Shown piece after piece: positions 43,654 through 53,031 of a stretch of 64,000 bases of DNA; the first letter of the stretch is position 1; every line of letters begins with the position of its first letter. Where the stretch lies: assembly GCF_020544465.1 (NCBI RefSeq), contig NZ_CP066126.1:2976001-3040000 (forward strand), written 5' to 3'. The stretch comes from Chromobacterium rhizoryzae. Its GTDB lineage: Bacteria; Pseudomonadota; Gammaproteobacteria; Burkholderiales; Chromobacteriaceae. Position numbers and translations under genes: made by a program. The notes beneath the pieces were generated by a model, which saw only the letters and a program-made list of their open reading frames with translations, made no database searches and was not told the DNA's origin.

Positions 43654-45205
43654 CGTCCACCGTTTCAGGGGTTTCGCGGCGCGGACGGCCGCGGCGCACC
43701 ACATTGCCCAGCGCGATGTCGGCGCGGTCTTGCAGGAACTGCACCAGCAAAGGCACCGGACGCGCGGTGGCGCCCTTGTCCTTGCCGCCCTTCCAGGCGG
43801 TGCCGGCGATGTCCAGATGCGCCCAGTCGTATGCTTTGGCGTAGCGCGACAGGAAGCAGGCGGCGGTGATGCTGCCGCCCGGACGGCCGCCGATGTTCGC
43901 CATGTCGGCGAACGGGCTCTTCAGCATGTCCTGATACTCGTCCCACAACGGCATATGCCAGGCGCGATCGGCCACTTCCTCGCCGGCGGCCAGCAGTTCG
44001 CGCGCCAGACTGTCCTGATTGCTGTACAGCGCGGTGGCGATATGGCCCAGCGCGATCACGCAGGCGCCGGTCAGCGTAGCCACGTCGATCACGGTTGCCG
44101 GGTCGAAGCGCTCGGCGTAGGTCAGCGCGTCGCACAGGATCAGCCGGCCCTCGGCGTCGGTGTTCAGAATCTCGATGGTCTGGCCGGACATCGAGGTGAC
44201 GATGTCGCCCGGCTTCAGCGCGTTGCCGTTGGGCATGTTCTCGCAAGTGGGTACGATGGCGACCAGGTTCAGCGGCAGGTTCATTTCCACCGCGGCGCGG
44301 AAAGCGCCCAGCACGGTGGCCGCGCCGCACATATCGTACTTCATCTCGTCCATGCCCTCGCCCGGTTTCAGCGAGATGCCGCCGGAGTCGAAGGTAATGC
44401 CCTTGCCCACCATCACGATGGGCTTGTCGCCTTTGTCCTTGGCGCCGTGATGGCGCAGCACGATCAGACGAGCCTCTTCCACGCTACCCTTGGCCACGGA
44501 CAGGAAGGAGCCCATGCCCAGTTCCGCGATGTCCTTGGGGCCCAGGATTTCGGCGTCGGCGCCGAAGGCCGCGGCCATCTGGCGCGCTTCTTCGCCCAGA
44601 TAGCTGGGGGTGCAGACATTGCCCGGCAGATTGCCCAGGTCCTTGGCCAGCTTCATGCCGCTGCCGATGGCCAGGCCGCGTTGCAGGCCTTTTTCGCCGT
44701 CGGCGAGATCGCTGCGGCGCGGCACCGCCAGCGTCAGTTTGCGCGGCTCGCGCACCGATTCGTCCACCTTGCTCTTGAAGCGGTCGAAACGGTACAAGGC
44801 GTCCAGCGTCACCACCGCCGCCTGTTCTATCATCCACTCGACGTCGTGTTTCTTGACTGTCAGTTCGCTCAGGTAGCTGACCGCCTCCACCGCCGAAGTC
44901 TGGGTCAAGGCCTTGACCGAGGCGCGCACCGCCTCGCGGTATTCCTTGGCGCGGAACTCCCGCTCCTTGCCCAGGCCCACCAGCATCACCCGGTCGCACA
45001 GGGTGTGCGGCACCGAATGCAGCACCAGCGTGCTGCCCAGTTTGCCCTCCATATCGCCGTGGCGCAGCACGTCGCTGATGAAGCCGTTGGAGATGCGATC
45101 CAGCAGGTCCGCGGCGAAGGTCAGCTTGCGGGATTCGTACACGCCGACGATAACGCAAGCTACCCGTTGCTTTTCCGGACTGCCGCTTTTTATGTTAAAT
45201 TCCAT
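43640..45205 (-). CDS. pepA: Leucyl aminopeptidase (cytosol aminopeptidase, M17)
   Basis: A 521-residue M17 aminopeptidase that removes N-terminal residues, preferring Leu, and in E. coli also acts as a DNA-binding factor in site-specific recombination. The dinuclear metal and catalytic sites are clear: 'VGKGITFDSGGISLKPGEGM', 'MKYDMCGAATVLG', 'EILNTDAEGRLILCDALTYA', where NTDAEGR is the family signature. ATG 45205 has GGGAG seven bases upstream and starts the N-terminal domain normally; the frame is open to 45418. The C-terminus 'RRGRPRRETPETVDDEQD' is longer than in E. coli and charged. It is divergent from lptF across a 201-bp region with overlapping promoters. Confidence 0.95.
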   Translation of the reverse strand: MEFNIKSGSPEKQRVACVIVGVYESRKLTFAADLLDRISNGFISDVLRHGDMEGKLGSTLVLHSVPHTLCDRVMLVGLGKEREFRAKEYREAVRASVKALTQTSAVEAVSYLSELTVKKHDVEWMIEQAAVVTLDALYRFDRFKSKVDESVREPRKLTLAVPRRSDLADGEKGLQRGLAIGSGMKLAKDLGNLPGNVCTPSYLGEEARQMAAAFGADAEILGPKDIAELGMGSFLSVAKGSVEEARLIVLRHHGAKDKGDKPIVMVGKGITFDSGGISLKPGEGMDEMKYDMCGAATVLGAFRAAVEMNLPLNLVAIVPTCENMPNGNALKPGDIVTSMSGQTIEILNTDAEGRLILCDALTYAERFDPATVIDVATLTGACVIALGHIATALYSNQDSLARELLAAGEEVADRAWHMPLWDEYQDMLKSPFADMANIGGRPGGSITAACFLSRYAKAYDWAHLDIAGTAWKGGKDKGATARPVPLLVQFLQDRADIALGNVVRRGRPRRETPETVDDEQD

Positions 45206-45336
45206 TGAGAACTCCCGTGTAGAGCGAGTGTCTGTAGCTCCACCTCTTAACCGGCCGTCGATGCGCGGGTAGAATCCTGACGGCCCGGCCTTCCGGTGAA
45301 GACGGATTTTGTTGTTGATTCCGAAATCGTCCGTTT

Positions 45337-45366
45337 TTGACGTTTCTGGATGGTCCCCGGAATTAT
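45337..45366 (+). promoter_or_regulatory. Candidate promoter of lptF-lptG-glnD
   Basis: TTGACG (45337-45342), 18-bp spacer, AATTAT (45361-45366). A start near 45373 leaves about 34 bases before the lptF ATG. Its -10 overlaps that of the minus-strand pepA promoter. Confidence 0.45.
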
Positions 45367-45391
45367 CACAATGCTTTTCATGAAAAGTCAA
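45362..45391 (-). promoter_or_regulatory. Candidate promoter of pepA-holC-repeat protein-adenosyltransferase
   Basis: Minus strand: TTGACT (45386-45391), 18-bp spacer, GATAAT (45362-45367); five of six bases match in each box. It gives a leader of about 150 bases for pepA. It runs across the opposing lptF promoter. Confidence 0.55.
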
Positions 45392-45406
45392 AAAGGCACT
45401 GAATAA

Positions 45407-46507
45407 ATGGTTTTTCAAAAAAGCCTGACTCGCGAGCTGACTTTGAGCGCTTTAGGCGTTTTCATCGTGCTCCTGGCGATTATCGTTTCCACTCAGGCAG
45501 TCAATCTGCTGGGCCGCGCGGCCGAAGGACAGATGGCCAACGAGGCCGTTGCCGCGGTGCTTGGCTTCACTACGCTGGGCTTTTTCCCGGTATTGATGAT
45601 TTTGACGGTTTTCGCCACCATTTTAGTGGTGTTGACCCGTATTTGGCGCGATCACGAGATGGTGGTCTGGCTCAGTTCCGGCCTGTCTCTGAGCAATTGG
45701 GTGTGGCCGGTGATGCGCTTCACCCTGCCGCTGGCGGTGCTGATCGCCGGCGTCACCCTGTTCATCGGTCCCTGGGCCGATCAGCGCAGCCAGGACTATG
45801 CAGAACAGATCAAACGCCGCGAGGAGGTTTCCGCGATCTCTCCCGGCGTGTTCAAGGAATCGGCCTCGTCCAACAAGGTGTATTTCATCGAGAACTACTC
45901 CGGCGAGCACGGCGCGGCCACCAATATTTTCATGCAGGAAATCACCGACGGCAAAGTGGCGACGATTTTCGCCAAATCCGGTTTTATTACCACTAAGCCG
46001 GACGGCGAGCGCGTGGTGGTGCTGGAACACGGCCAACGCTACGTCGGCGAACCCGGCAGCGCCAACTACGAGGTGGCGGAATTCCAGCGCTACACCGCCG
46101 GCATCGGCGAAAGCCAGCAGATGCCGGGCCCGTCCGGCAATCGCCAGGCCATTCCCACCGCCCAGCTGCTGAGCCAGGACTCCGCCGACTACCGCGCCGA
46201 GCTGGCCTGGCGGCTGTCCATGCCGATCAGCTGCGTGATCCTGGCCCTGCTGGCGATTCCGATGTCCTATTTCAACCCGCGCAGCGGCCAGACCTACAAT
46301 CTCTTGCTGTCGCTGCTGGTTTTCTTCGTTTATCAGAACGGACTGACCGTGGCCCGCAACTGGGTGGCCCAGGGCAAGGCCGGCGTCTGGCTGGTGCTTC
46401 TGGTGCATCTGGCCATGCTGGCGCTGGCGCTGGCGCTATTGAGCTACCGCAACCGCCCGGCCCGTCCCATCGGCCAGGCCTTGTCCCTGCTGTTCCGGAA
46501 ATCCTGA
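45407..46507 (+). CDS. lptF: LPS export ABC transporter permease LptF
   Basis: A 366-residue permease of the LptBFG complex, which extracts lipopolysaccharide from the inner membrane and pushes it onto the LptC-A-D bridge. Six transmembrane helices are expected: three before and three after a periplasmic beta-jellyroll (about residues 130-265). 'FQKSLTRELTLSALGVFIVL' is helix 1, 'WLSSGLSLSNWVWPVMRF' the coupling loop and helix, and 'AWRLSMPISCVILALLAIPM' starts the second membrane half. No good ribosome site precedes ATG 45407 but the start agrees with the family. lptG follows after 7 bp. Paired with divergent pepA, as in many proteobacteria. Confidence 0.94.
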   Translation: MVFQKSLTRELTLSALGVFIVLLAIIVSTQAVNLLGRAAEGQMANEAVAAVLGFTTLGFFPVLMILTVFATILVVLTRIWRDHEMVVWLSSGLSLSNWVWPVMRFTLPLAVLIAGVTLFIGPWADQRSQDYAEQIKRREEVSAISPGVFKESASSNKVYFIENYSGEHGAATNIFMQEITDGKVATIFAKSGFITTKPDGERVVVLEHGQRYVGEPGSANYEVAEFQRYTAGIGESQQMPGPSGNRQAIPTAQLLSQDSADYRAELAWRLSMPISCVILALLAIPMSYFNPRSGQTYNLLLSLLVFFVYQNGLTVARNWVAQGKAGVWLVLLVHLAMLALALALLSYRNRPARPIGQALSLLFRKS

Positions 46508-46514
46508 TCCCGTC

Positions 46515-47591
46515 ATGAAACTGATTCATCGCTACATCGTCGCCACCCTGAGCCAGGCGACCTTGTTCACCCTGCTGGCCCTGCTGGGCCTGTACGGCTT
46601 CTTCGACCTGCTGGCCGAGGTGCCCAATCTGGGCAAGGGCACTTACACCCTGGGCAAGATGCTGGGCTATGTCGCGCTGCTGATGCCCGGCCACGCCTAT
46701 GAACTGATGCCGCTGGCGGTCTTGATCGGCGGCATGGTGGCGATGACCCAGCTGGCCACCAACAGCGAATACACGGTGATACGCACCAGCGGCGTGACCC
46801 TGCCGCAGATCGCCGCCACGCTGTTGAAATTCGGCCTCGGCTTCGCCCTGCTCACCGTGCTGCTGGGCGAGGTGGTGGCGCCGCGCACCGGCCAGCAGGC
46901 GCAGAGCCTGAAGCTGTCCGCCACCCACTCCATGGTGGCGCAGGAGTTCCGTTCCGGCATCTGGGTCAAGGACAATCAGAACTTCATCAACGTCCATGAA
47001 ATGCTGCCGGACACCTCGCTGCTGGGCGTGCGCATCTACACCTACGACGATAATTTCCGCCTGGTGCGCACCCGTTACGCCGAACGCGGCTCCTTCTCCA
47101 AAGACGAGCAGCAATGGCGGCTGATCAATGTGCGCGAAACCACGCTGACCGCGGACCAGGCCGTCAGCCGTCATTACCCCGAGCTGTCCTGGAAATCCAT
47201 CGTCGAGCCGGAAATCCTGTCCGTGCTGCTGGTGGTGCCGGAACAGATGTCGGCCAGCGCGCTGCTGACCTATCTGGAGCATTTGCGCAGCAATAAACAG
47301 CAAACCCAGCGCTACGAGATCGCCTTGTGGAGCAAGCTGTTCTATCCGCTGGCCTGCATCTCAATGGCGCTGGTGGCCCTGGCCTTCACTCCGCAGCAGC
47401 GCCGCCACGGCCAACTGGGCATCCGTCTGTTCGGCGGCATCTGCCTGGGCATCGCCTTTCACTTCGTGAATCGCCTGTTCGGCCATCTGGGCCTGTTGTA
47501 CGACTGGAACCCCATCCTGTCCGCCACCCTGCCCACCTTGCTGTTCCTGGTGGCCGGCGTCGCCATCATCGCCAGACAGGAAAGGCGCTGA
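46515..47591 (+). CDS. lptG: LPS export ABC transporter permease LptG
   Basis: A 358-residue partner of LptF with the same design: three N-terminal helices ('IVATLSQATLFTLLALLGLY', then 'LMPLAVLIGGMVAMTQLATN'), a periplasmic jellyroll of about 160 residues with 'EFRSGIWVKDNQNFINVHEM', and three C-terminal helices ending 'FLVAGVAIIARQERR'. Both permeases contact LptB, whose gene is not in the window. The coding sequence begins 7 bp after lptF and ends only 1 base before the glnD ATG, so all three are very probably one transcript. Confidence 0.94.
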   Translation: MKLIHRYIVATLSQATLFTLLALLGLYGFFDLLAEVPNLGKGTYTLGKMLGYVALLMPGHAYELMPLAVLIGGMVAMTQLATNSEYTVIRTSGVTLPQIAATLLKFGLGFALLTVLLGEVVAPRTGQQAQSLKLSATHSMVAQEFRSGIWVKDNQNFINVHEMLPDTSLLGVRIYTYDDNFRLVRTRYAERGSFSKDEQQWRLINVRETTLTADQAVSRHYPELSWKSIVEPEILSVLLVVPEQMSASALLTYLEHLRSNKQQTQRYEIALWSKLFYPLACISMALVALAFTPQQRRHGQLGIRLFGGICLGIAFHFVNRLFGHLGLLYDWNPILSATLPTLLFLVAGVAIIARQERR

Positions 47592-47592
47592 C

Positions 47593-50166
47593 ATGAGTTC
47601 GCCGGCCGCGGAATCCCTCGCCCGCATGCGCCAGGAACTGGCCGGCAAACGTCAGGCGCTGGCCGAGCAATACCGGCAGCAGCGCAATCCCCAGGAATAT
47701 CTGAAACGGCACAGCCAGACCGTGGACGCCGCGCTGCAGGCGCTGTGGGCGCAGTCCGGCCTGGACGGCGCCGCCAGCCTGATCGCGGTGGGCGGCTACG
47801 GCCGCGGCCAGCTCTTCCCCTATTCCGACATCGACCTGCTGGTGCTGCTGGACCAGCCGCCGTCGCCGGAGCTGGGCGAACGCGTAGGCGCCTTCATCAG
47901 CCTGCTGTGGGACGTGGGCCTGGAAATCGGCCACAGCGTGCGCACCGTCGAGGAATGCCTGACCGAGGCCCGCGGCGACATCACCATTGAGACCAATCTG
48001 CTGGAAAACCGGCTGATCGCCGGCGACGCCGCGCCCTGGCGGCGCATGAGCGCGCTGCTGGACCGCCAACGCGACCCGCTGGCCTTTTTCGAGGGCAAGA
48101 CCCAGGAGCAACAGCAGCGCCACACCCGCCACTTCGGCGTCGGCAACAATCTGGAACCCAATATCAAGGAAAGCCCGGGCGGGCTGCGCGATCTGCACAC
48201 CATTCTGTGGATCAGCAAGGCCATAGGCCTGGGCGACAACTGGGACGCGCTGGTGCGCCGCGGCATCCTGACCCTGGCCGAAGCGCGCCTGATCAAGCAC
48301 AGCGAACGCCAATTGCTGGGCCTGCGCATCGAACTGCACTTGCTGGCGCGCCGGCGCGAGGACAGGCTGATCTTCGATCTGCAACAACAGCTGGGCCAGG
48401 CGCTGGGCCTGCAGGACACGCCGGCCAAACGCGCCAGCGAACAGGCGATGCAGCTGTATTACCGCGCCGCCAAGACCGTCAACCAGCTCAACGGCATCCT
48501 GCTGCCCAATCTGCGCGGCCGGATTTATTCGCAAGTGCCGCGCGTCACTCAGAACCTGAACGAACGCTTCTACTCGGTCAACGGCATGCTGGGCATCCGC
48601 CAGCCGGACGTGTTCGAAAAATACCCGTCCGCCATCCTGGAAGCTTTTCTGATGCTGCAGCGCAACCCGGAACTGAGCGGCTTCGCGCCGCGCATGTTGC
48701 GCGCGCTGTGGCACGCCCGCAGCCACATCAACGAGCGCTTCCGCAACAACCCGCGCAACCGCGAGCTGTTCCTGCAACTGTTCCGCGAGCCCAACGGGCT
48801 GACGCGCTGCCTGCGGCGGATGAATCTATACGGGGTGCTGGGCCGCTACCTGCCCAATTTCGGCCACATCGTCGGCCAGATGCAGCACGATCTGTTCCAC
48901 GTCTACACTGTGGACGAACACATTCTGATGGTGGTGCGCAATCTGCGCCGCTTCGCCAGCAGCGCCTTCACCCACGAATACCCGCTGATGTCCCGGCTGA
49001 TCAACGACTTCGAACGCCCGGAAACCCTGTATCTGGCCGGCTTGTTCCACGACATCGCCAAGGGCCGCGGCGGCGATCATTCGGCGCTGGGCACGGTGGA
49101 CGCGGCGGACTTTTGCCGCCAGCACGGCTTGCCGGCCGAGGACGGCGAGCTGGTGGCCTGGCTGGTGGGCCAACATCTGACCATGTCCAGCGTGGCGCAG
49201 AAGCAGGATATCTACGACCCGGAAACCGTGCGCCGCTTCGCCGAGCTGGTCGGCACGCCGCGCCGGCTGACCGCGCTCTACCTGCTCACCGTGGCCGATA
49301 TCCGCGGCACCAGCCCCAAAGTCTGGAACGCGTGGAAAGCCAAGCTGCTGGAAGACCTTTACCACGCGGCGATGCGCCAACTGGTGCGCGGCGGCCAGTT
49401 GGACGTCGCCTCGGAGCTGGAGGAACGCAAACACCAGGCCCAGGCGCTGCTGCGCTTGCACGCGGTGCCCGGCGGCGTGGAGGCCGCGCTGTGGCAGGAG
49501 CTGGACACTGTTTACTTCCTGCGCCACGAGGCCAAGGAGATCGCCTGGCACGCGCGCCTGCTCAACCGCTTCGTCCACGCCGAGCAGCCCCTGGTCCGCG
49601 CCCGGCTGTCCGACGACCACGAGGGCATACAGGTGCTGATCTACACCCGGGACCGGCCGGAACTGTTCGCCCGCGCCTGCGCCTTCTTCGGCCGCACCCA
49701 CTACAGCATCGCCGACGCCAAGGTCTACACCACCCGCCACGGCTACGCGCTGGACACCTTCCACGTCTTCGTGCCCGAGCATCATGACGGCGATTACCGC
49801 GACATGATCAATTTCATCGAGTTCGAACTGGCCGAATGCCTGCGCCAGGAGGGCGAACTGAGCTTGCCCGCCTCCGGCCGCATCAGCCGCCACCTCAAAC
49901 ACTTCCCGATCACGCCGCAAATCCTGATCCGCCCGGACGACAAGGCCAGCTTCTACGTGCTGTCCATCGTCGCCGGCGACCGCCCCGGCCTGCTGGCCCG
50001 CATCGCCAAAGTGCTGTCCGACTACCGGATGAATGTGCAATCCGCCAAGATCATGACCTTGGGCAGCCGCGCCGAGGACTCCTTCCTGATCTCCGGCCCC
50101 GGTCTTAGCGACGACAAAACCGTGCTGGCGCTGGAAAACGCCTTGCTGGCCGCGCTGCGGCTGTAA
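47593..50166 (+). CDS. glnD: Bifunctional uridylyltransferase/uridylyl-removing enzyme (PII modification)
   Basis: An 857-residue GlnD, the glutamine sensor that adds UMP to PII under nitrogen limitation and removes it under excess. Domain order: nucleotidyltransferase ('GGYGRGQLFPYSDIDLL', about residues 66-82), helical linker, HD hydrolase ('LFHDIAKGRGGDH', about 484-496), and two ACT domains beginning near 'VLIYTRDRPELFARAC' (about 680) and 'YVLSIVAGDRPGLLARIA' (about 788), which bind glutamine. It starts 1 base after the lptG stop, an unusual link between LPS export and nitrogen control. Elsewhere glnD is often by map or rpsB. No terminator is seen before the next 430-bp gap. Confidence 0.95.
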   Translation: MSSPAAESLARMRQELAGKRQALAEQYRQQRNPQEYLKRHSQTVDAALQALWAQSGLDGAASLIAVGGYGRGQLFPYSDIDLLVLLDQPPSPELGERVGAFISLLWDVGLEIGHSVRTVEECLTEARGDITIETNLLENRLIAGDAAPWRRMSALLDRQRDPLAFFEGKTQEQQQRHTRHFGVGNNLEPNIKESPGGLRDLHTILWISKAIGLGDNWDALVRRGILTLAEARLIKHSERQLLGLRIELHLLARRREDRLIFDLQQQLGQALGLQDTPAKRASEQAMQLYYRAAKTVNQLNGILLPNLRGRIYSQVPRVTQNLNERFYSVNGMLGIRQPDVFEKYPSAILEAFLMLQRNPELSGFAPRMLRALWHARSHINERFRNNPRNRELFLQLFREPNGLTRCLRRMNLYGVLGRYLPNFGHIVGQMQHDLFHVYTVDEHILMVVRNLRRFASSAFTHEYPLMSRLINDFERPETLYLAGLFHDIAKGRGGDHSALGTVDAADFCRQHGLPAEDGELVAWLVGQHLTMSSVAQKQDIYDPETVRRFAELVGTPRRLTALYLLTVADIRGTSPKVWNAWKAKLLEDLYHAAMRQLVRGGQLDVASELEERKHQAQALLRLHAVPGGVEAALWQELDTVYFLRHEAKEIAWHARLLNRFVHAEQPLVRARLSDDHEGIQVLIYTRDRPELFARACAFFGRTHYSIADAKVYTTRHGYALDTFHVFVPEHHDGDYRDMINFIEFELAECLRQEGELSLPASGRISRHLKHFPITPQILIRPDDKASFYVLSIVAGDRPGLLARIAKVLSDYRMNVQSAKIMTLGSRAEDSFLISGPGLSDDKTVLALENALLAALRL

Positions 50167-50595
50167 GCGCCCGTTTAACGCCAGGCGGGCAGGCGCCAGA
50201 CAAAGCGTTTGCGGCCATGGCGGCGACTCTTCGAAATACTCATGCCGCTCATGAGCAAAGCGCTTCCCCGCTTACCCCTATCTTGCGCGCCAGGTCTTGA
50301 ATAGACCCAGAACGCAAGCCGCAAACCATCAGGCATACTCATTAAACCAATTAGAAAAATGCATTGCCATTGTCATTTTTTTGCGTTTTGCATACAGATT
50401 CGACGCTGATCAACAATTTACTTGTCATCGATTGAGATTTGGGATTACACATTCAGCGTTCCCCATCGGGAGCAGCCCTTCCGCACCAAGGGCAACCAAC
50501 CTGGACCAAAGGCGCGCCGTCGAGCGACTACAAGCCCGGTCCAAGGGCCCTGCCCAAGCGCAGGCCCGCGCGGTACTTCTTCAGAGGAGAAGTGA
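50167..50595 (+). other. Intergenic region upstream of the sedolisin gene with a possible decayed palindromic element
   Basis: About 430 bp without a gene. From about 50185 to 50305 parts resemble a degraded copy of the 146-bp element (R13): 'CTTCGAAATACTCATG' and 'CAGGTCTTGAATAGACC' correspond to the inner and outer arm, but much of the rest is unrecognisable. From 50330 to 50450 the sequence is distinctly AT-rich (an eight-T run near 50385 region) and is likely to hold the sedolisin promoter, though no clear -35/-10 pair was found. The last 120 bp is GC-rich leader ending in a strong AGAGGAG ribosome site. Confidence 0.45.
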
Positions 50596-52224
50596 ATGTT
50601 TGCCAAGCAATACACGGCCGCACTGGTGTCCGCCGCTTTCTTCAGCATCGCGGCGCAAGCAGCAAACCTCAACTGGCAATCCACCAACACCCTGGCTCAC
50701 CCGGTACAGACGCTGACCCCGCAGGCGCAAGACAGCGGCGAAGTCGCCGCCGGCCAGAGCGTCCACGTCGCGGTGGCGCTGAAAGTGCGCAACAAGGCGC
50801 AGCTGGACGCGCTGACCCAGGACATCCTTCAAGGCCGCAGCAAGCGCTACCTGAGCAAGGCCGAGTTTCTGAGCCAGTTCTCCCCCACCGAGGCCCAGGC
50901 GCAAACCGTGGTCAAACACTTGCAGGCCAGCGGCTTCCGCAACATCAAAGTGGCGCCCAACCGGCTGCTGATCACCGCCGACGGCAGCGCCGCCACGGTC
51001 AAGGCCGGCTTCCAGACCTCGCTGCACCGCTACGACATCAATGGCCGCCAAGCCTTCGCCAATGTCGCCAACGCCCAGGTGCCCGGCGCGCTGGCCGACA
51101 TCGTGCTGGCGGTGCACGGCCTGCAGAACGTGCATCAATTCCACACCGCGCTGCGCCATCCGACGCCGCAGGCCTTCAAGACGACCAGCGTCAGCGGCCA
51201 CGCTCCCACCGACTTCCCGTCCATCTACAACGCGAACAGCCTGCCGCCGGCCAGCAACACCACCGTCGGCATCATCGCCGAAGGCGACCTGAGCCAGACG
51301 CTGAGCGATCTGCAGGACTTCGCCAGCGGCGCAGGCTACGGCGCGGTGGCCACCTCGGTGATCAATAGCGGCACGCCCAGCAGCGACACCTCCGGCACCG
51401 AGGAATGGAACCTGGACAGCCAGGACATCCTCGCCGCCGCCGGCGGCGCGGTGCAGCAGATGAACTTCTACGTGGCGCCGTCAATGACCAACGCCGACAT
51501 CACCGCCGCCTTCAACGCCGCGGTCAGCGACGGCACGGCCAAGGTGGTCAACGTTTCGCTGGGCGAATGCGAGACCAGCGCCCAGAGCGACGGCATGACC
51601 GCCAGCGCCGACCAGATCTTCCAGGCGGCGGTGGCCCAGGGCCAGACCTTCTCGGTGTCCACCGGCGACTCCGGCTCCTACGAGTGCGGCGGCCGCACCG
51701 CGCGCCAGAGCTATCCGGCGGTGTCGCCCTACGTGATCGCGGTGGGCGGCACCACCCTGTCCACCAGCGGCAAGACCGCGTATCTGTCGGAAAGCACCTG
51801 GAACGGCGGCGGCGGCGGCCCCAGCTACACCGAAAACGCTCCGGCCTGGCAAAGCAGCGCCGGCGTGCTGACCATTTCCAAGACCAAGCGCGGCGTGCCC
51901 GACGTCTCCTTCGACGCCGACCCCAATAGCGGCGCGCTGGTCCTGGTCAACGGCGGCACTTCGCAGATCGGCGGCACCAGTCTGGCGGCGCCCTTGTTCA
52001 CCGGCTTCTGGGCGCGGATAGAGTCGGCCAACGGCAACAACATCCACTCGCCGGCGCCGTCGATCTACAAATACTTCAAGGCCAACCCCGCGCTGTACCA
52101 CGACGTCACCAGCGGCAGCAACGGCGCTTACAGCGCCGCCAAGGGCTGGGACTACACCACCGGCTGGGGCAGCCTGAACATCGCCAATCTGAACGCCTTC
52201 ATCGCGCGGACCCCCGGTTTTTAA
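50596..52224 (+). CDS. Secreted S53 family serine-carboxyl protease (sedolisin)
   Basis: A 542-residue acid protease precursor. Residues 1-22 are a Sec signal peptide ('ALVSAAFFSIAAQA'), residues about 30-190 an activation pro-domain ('NRLLITADGSAATVKAGFQT'), and the rest the subtilisin-fold catalytic domain. The triad is recognisable: Glu270 and Asp274 in 'EEWNLDSQD', nucleophile Ser462 in 'IGGTSLAAP', with oxyanion Asp358 in 'STGDSGSYECG'. The C-terminal Ca2+ site includes 'DVTSGSNGAYSAAKGWDYTT'. Sedolisins work at low pH and are secreted for protein digestion. It is preceded by a strong ribosome site and followed by a terminator, so it is monocistronic. Confidence 0.93.
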   Translation: MFAKQYTAALVSAAFFSIAAQAANLNWQSTNTLAHPVQTLTPQAQDSGEVAAGQSVHVAVALKVRNKAQLDALTQDILQGRSKRYLSKAEFLSQFSPTEAQAQTVVKHLQASGFRNIKVAPNRLLITADGSAATVKAGFQTSLHRYDINGRQAFANVANAQVPGALADIVLAVHGLQNVHQFHTALRHPTPQAFKTTSVSGHAPTDFPSIYNANSLPPASNTTVGIIAEGDLSQTLSDLQDFASGAGYGAVATSVINSGTPSSDTSGTEEWNLDSQDILAAAGGAVQQMNFYVAPSMTNADITAAFNAAVSDGTAKVVNVSLGECETSAQSDGMTASADQIFQAAVAQGQTFSVSTGDSGSYECGGRTARQSYPAVSPYVIAVGGTTLSTSGKTAYLSESTWNGGGGGPSYTENAPAWQSSAGVLTISKTKRGVPDVSFDADPNSGALVLVNGGTSQIGGTSLAAPLFTGFWARIESANGNNIHSPAPSIYKYFKANPALYHDVTSGSNGAYSAAKGWDYTTGWGSLNIANLNAFIARTPGF

Positions 52225-52244
52225 AGCAGCGCTCTCTCGCCTTG

Positions 52245-52269
52245 AGCCCCGGTCCTCCGGGGCTTTTTT
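52245..52269 (+). terminator. Terminator after the sedolisin gene
   Basis: Perfect 8-bp stem (52245-52252 with 52257-52264), TCCT loop, run of six T; 20 bp after the stop. Confidence 0.9.
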
Positions 52270-52323
52270 GCGCCCGGCAGCGGCGCCGGCTAAGATGGGC
52301 CCACCTCGCGCCGGAAACCAAAC

Positions 52324-52968
52324 ATGAAAATCCCGCCCTCAGCCGCCGTCCATCTGCTGCACCGCTGTGTCCACGCCAGCCTGGCCACCCACAGCACTCA
52401 ACTGGCCGGCTATCCCTACGCCACGCCGATACCCTGCGTGCCCGATCTGCGCCACCGCCCCACGCTCTGCCTCAGCGCGCTGGCCGAGCACAGCAAGAAT
52501 CTGCAAGCCGATCCGCGCTGCAGCGTGGCCTTGCTGGACCCGGCGGCGGCGTCCAGCCAGAGCGGCGCGCGCCTGACTCTGCTGGGCGATATGGAAGCCT
52601 TCCAACCCACGCCGCTGGAACTGGCGCGCCATCTGCGCTACCAGCCGGAGGCCGAAGACTGGCTGCAGCTGGACTTCGCCTTCTACCGACTGCAGCCGCA
52701 ACGGCTGCGCTATATCGAAGGCTTCGGCCGCATGGGCTGGCTGGAGGCCGAGCAGTGGCTGGACGGCCCGACGCTGGAGCCGGAACAAGAGGCGGAGCTG
52801 CTGACGCAGAGCGCCGCCTTGCCCGCCGGTGTCCGCTTGCTGGGGGCCGACTGCCACGGCATCGATTACGAGATCGCCGCCGCGCGCCGCCGGCTGGCCT
52901 TTCCCGCCGCGTTGGCGGCGGACGAGCTGGCCGCCCGCTGGACAGCGCTCTGCGCGGCGCTGGCATGA
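52324..52968 (+). CDS. HugZ-like pyridoxamine 5'-phosphate oxidase family protein
   Basis: A 214-residue split-barrel protein. The N-terminal FMN-binding-type barrel contains 'HRCVHASLATHSTQLAGYPY', 'LSALAEHSKNLQADPRCSVA' and 'RLTLLGDMEAF'; 'EGFGRMGWLEAEQWL' bridges to a C-terminal alpha/beta domain ('GVRLLGADCHGIDYEI') of the kind found in HugZ/HutZ. Some HugZ proteins degrade haem to release iron, but others of this family only bind flavin; no haem-uptake gene is nearby here, so haem degradation is not claimed. ATG 52324 fits the family. The stop codon overlaps the end of the convergent ribA terminator. Confidence 0.85.
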   Translation: MKIPPSAAVHLLHRCVHASLATHSTQLAGYPYATPIPCVPDLRHRPTLCLSALAEHSKNLQADPRCSVALLDPAAASSQSGARLTLLGDMEAFQPTPLELARHLRYQPEAEDWLQLDFAFYRLQPQRLRYIEGFGRMGWLEAEQWLDGPTLEPEQEAELLTQSAALPAGVRLLGADCHGIDYEIAAARRRLAFPAALAADELAARWTALCAALA

Positions 52969-52994
52969 AAAACGGGAGCCTGTCGGCTCCCGTT
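52967..52994 (-). terminator. Terminator of ribA (minus strand)
   Basis: Perfect 10-bp stem (52985-52994 with 52971-52980), tetraloop, and on the minus strand TTTTT from the A run at 52968-52972. It lies 38 bp after the ribA stop. Confidence 0.85.
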
Positions 52995-53031
52995 CGCGCA
53001 CTCCCCGGCGGCGCCGTTCCGGCGCGGCCGC

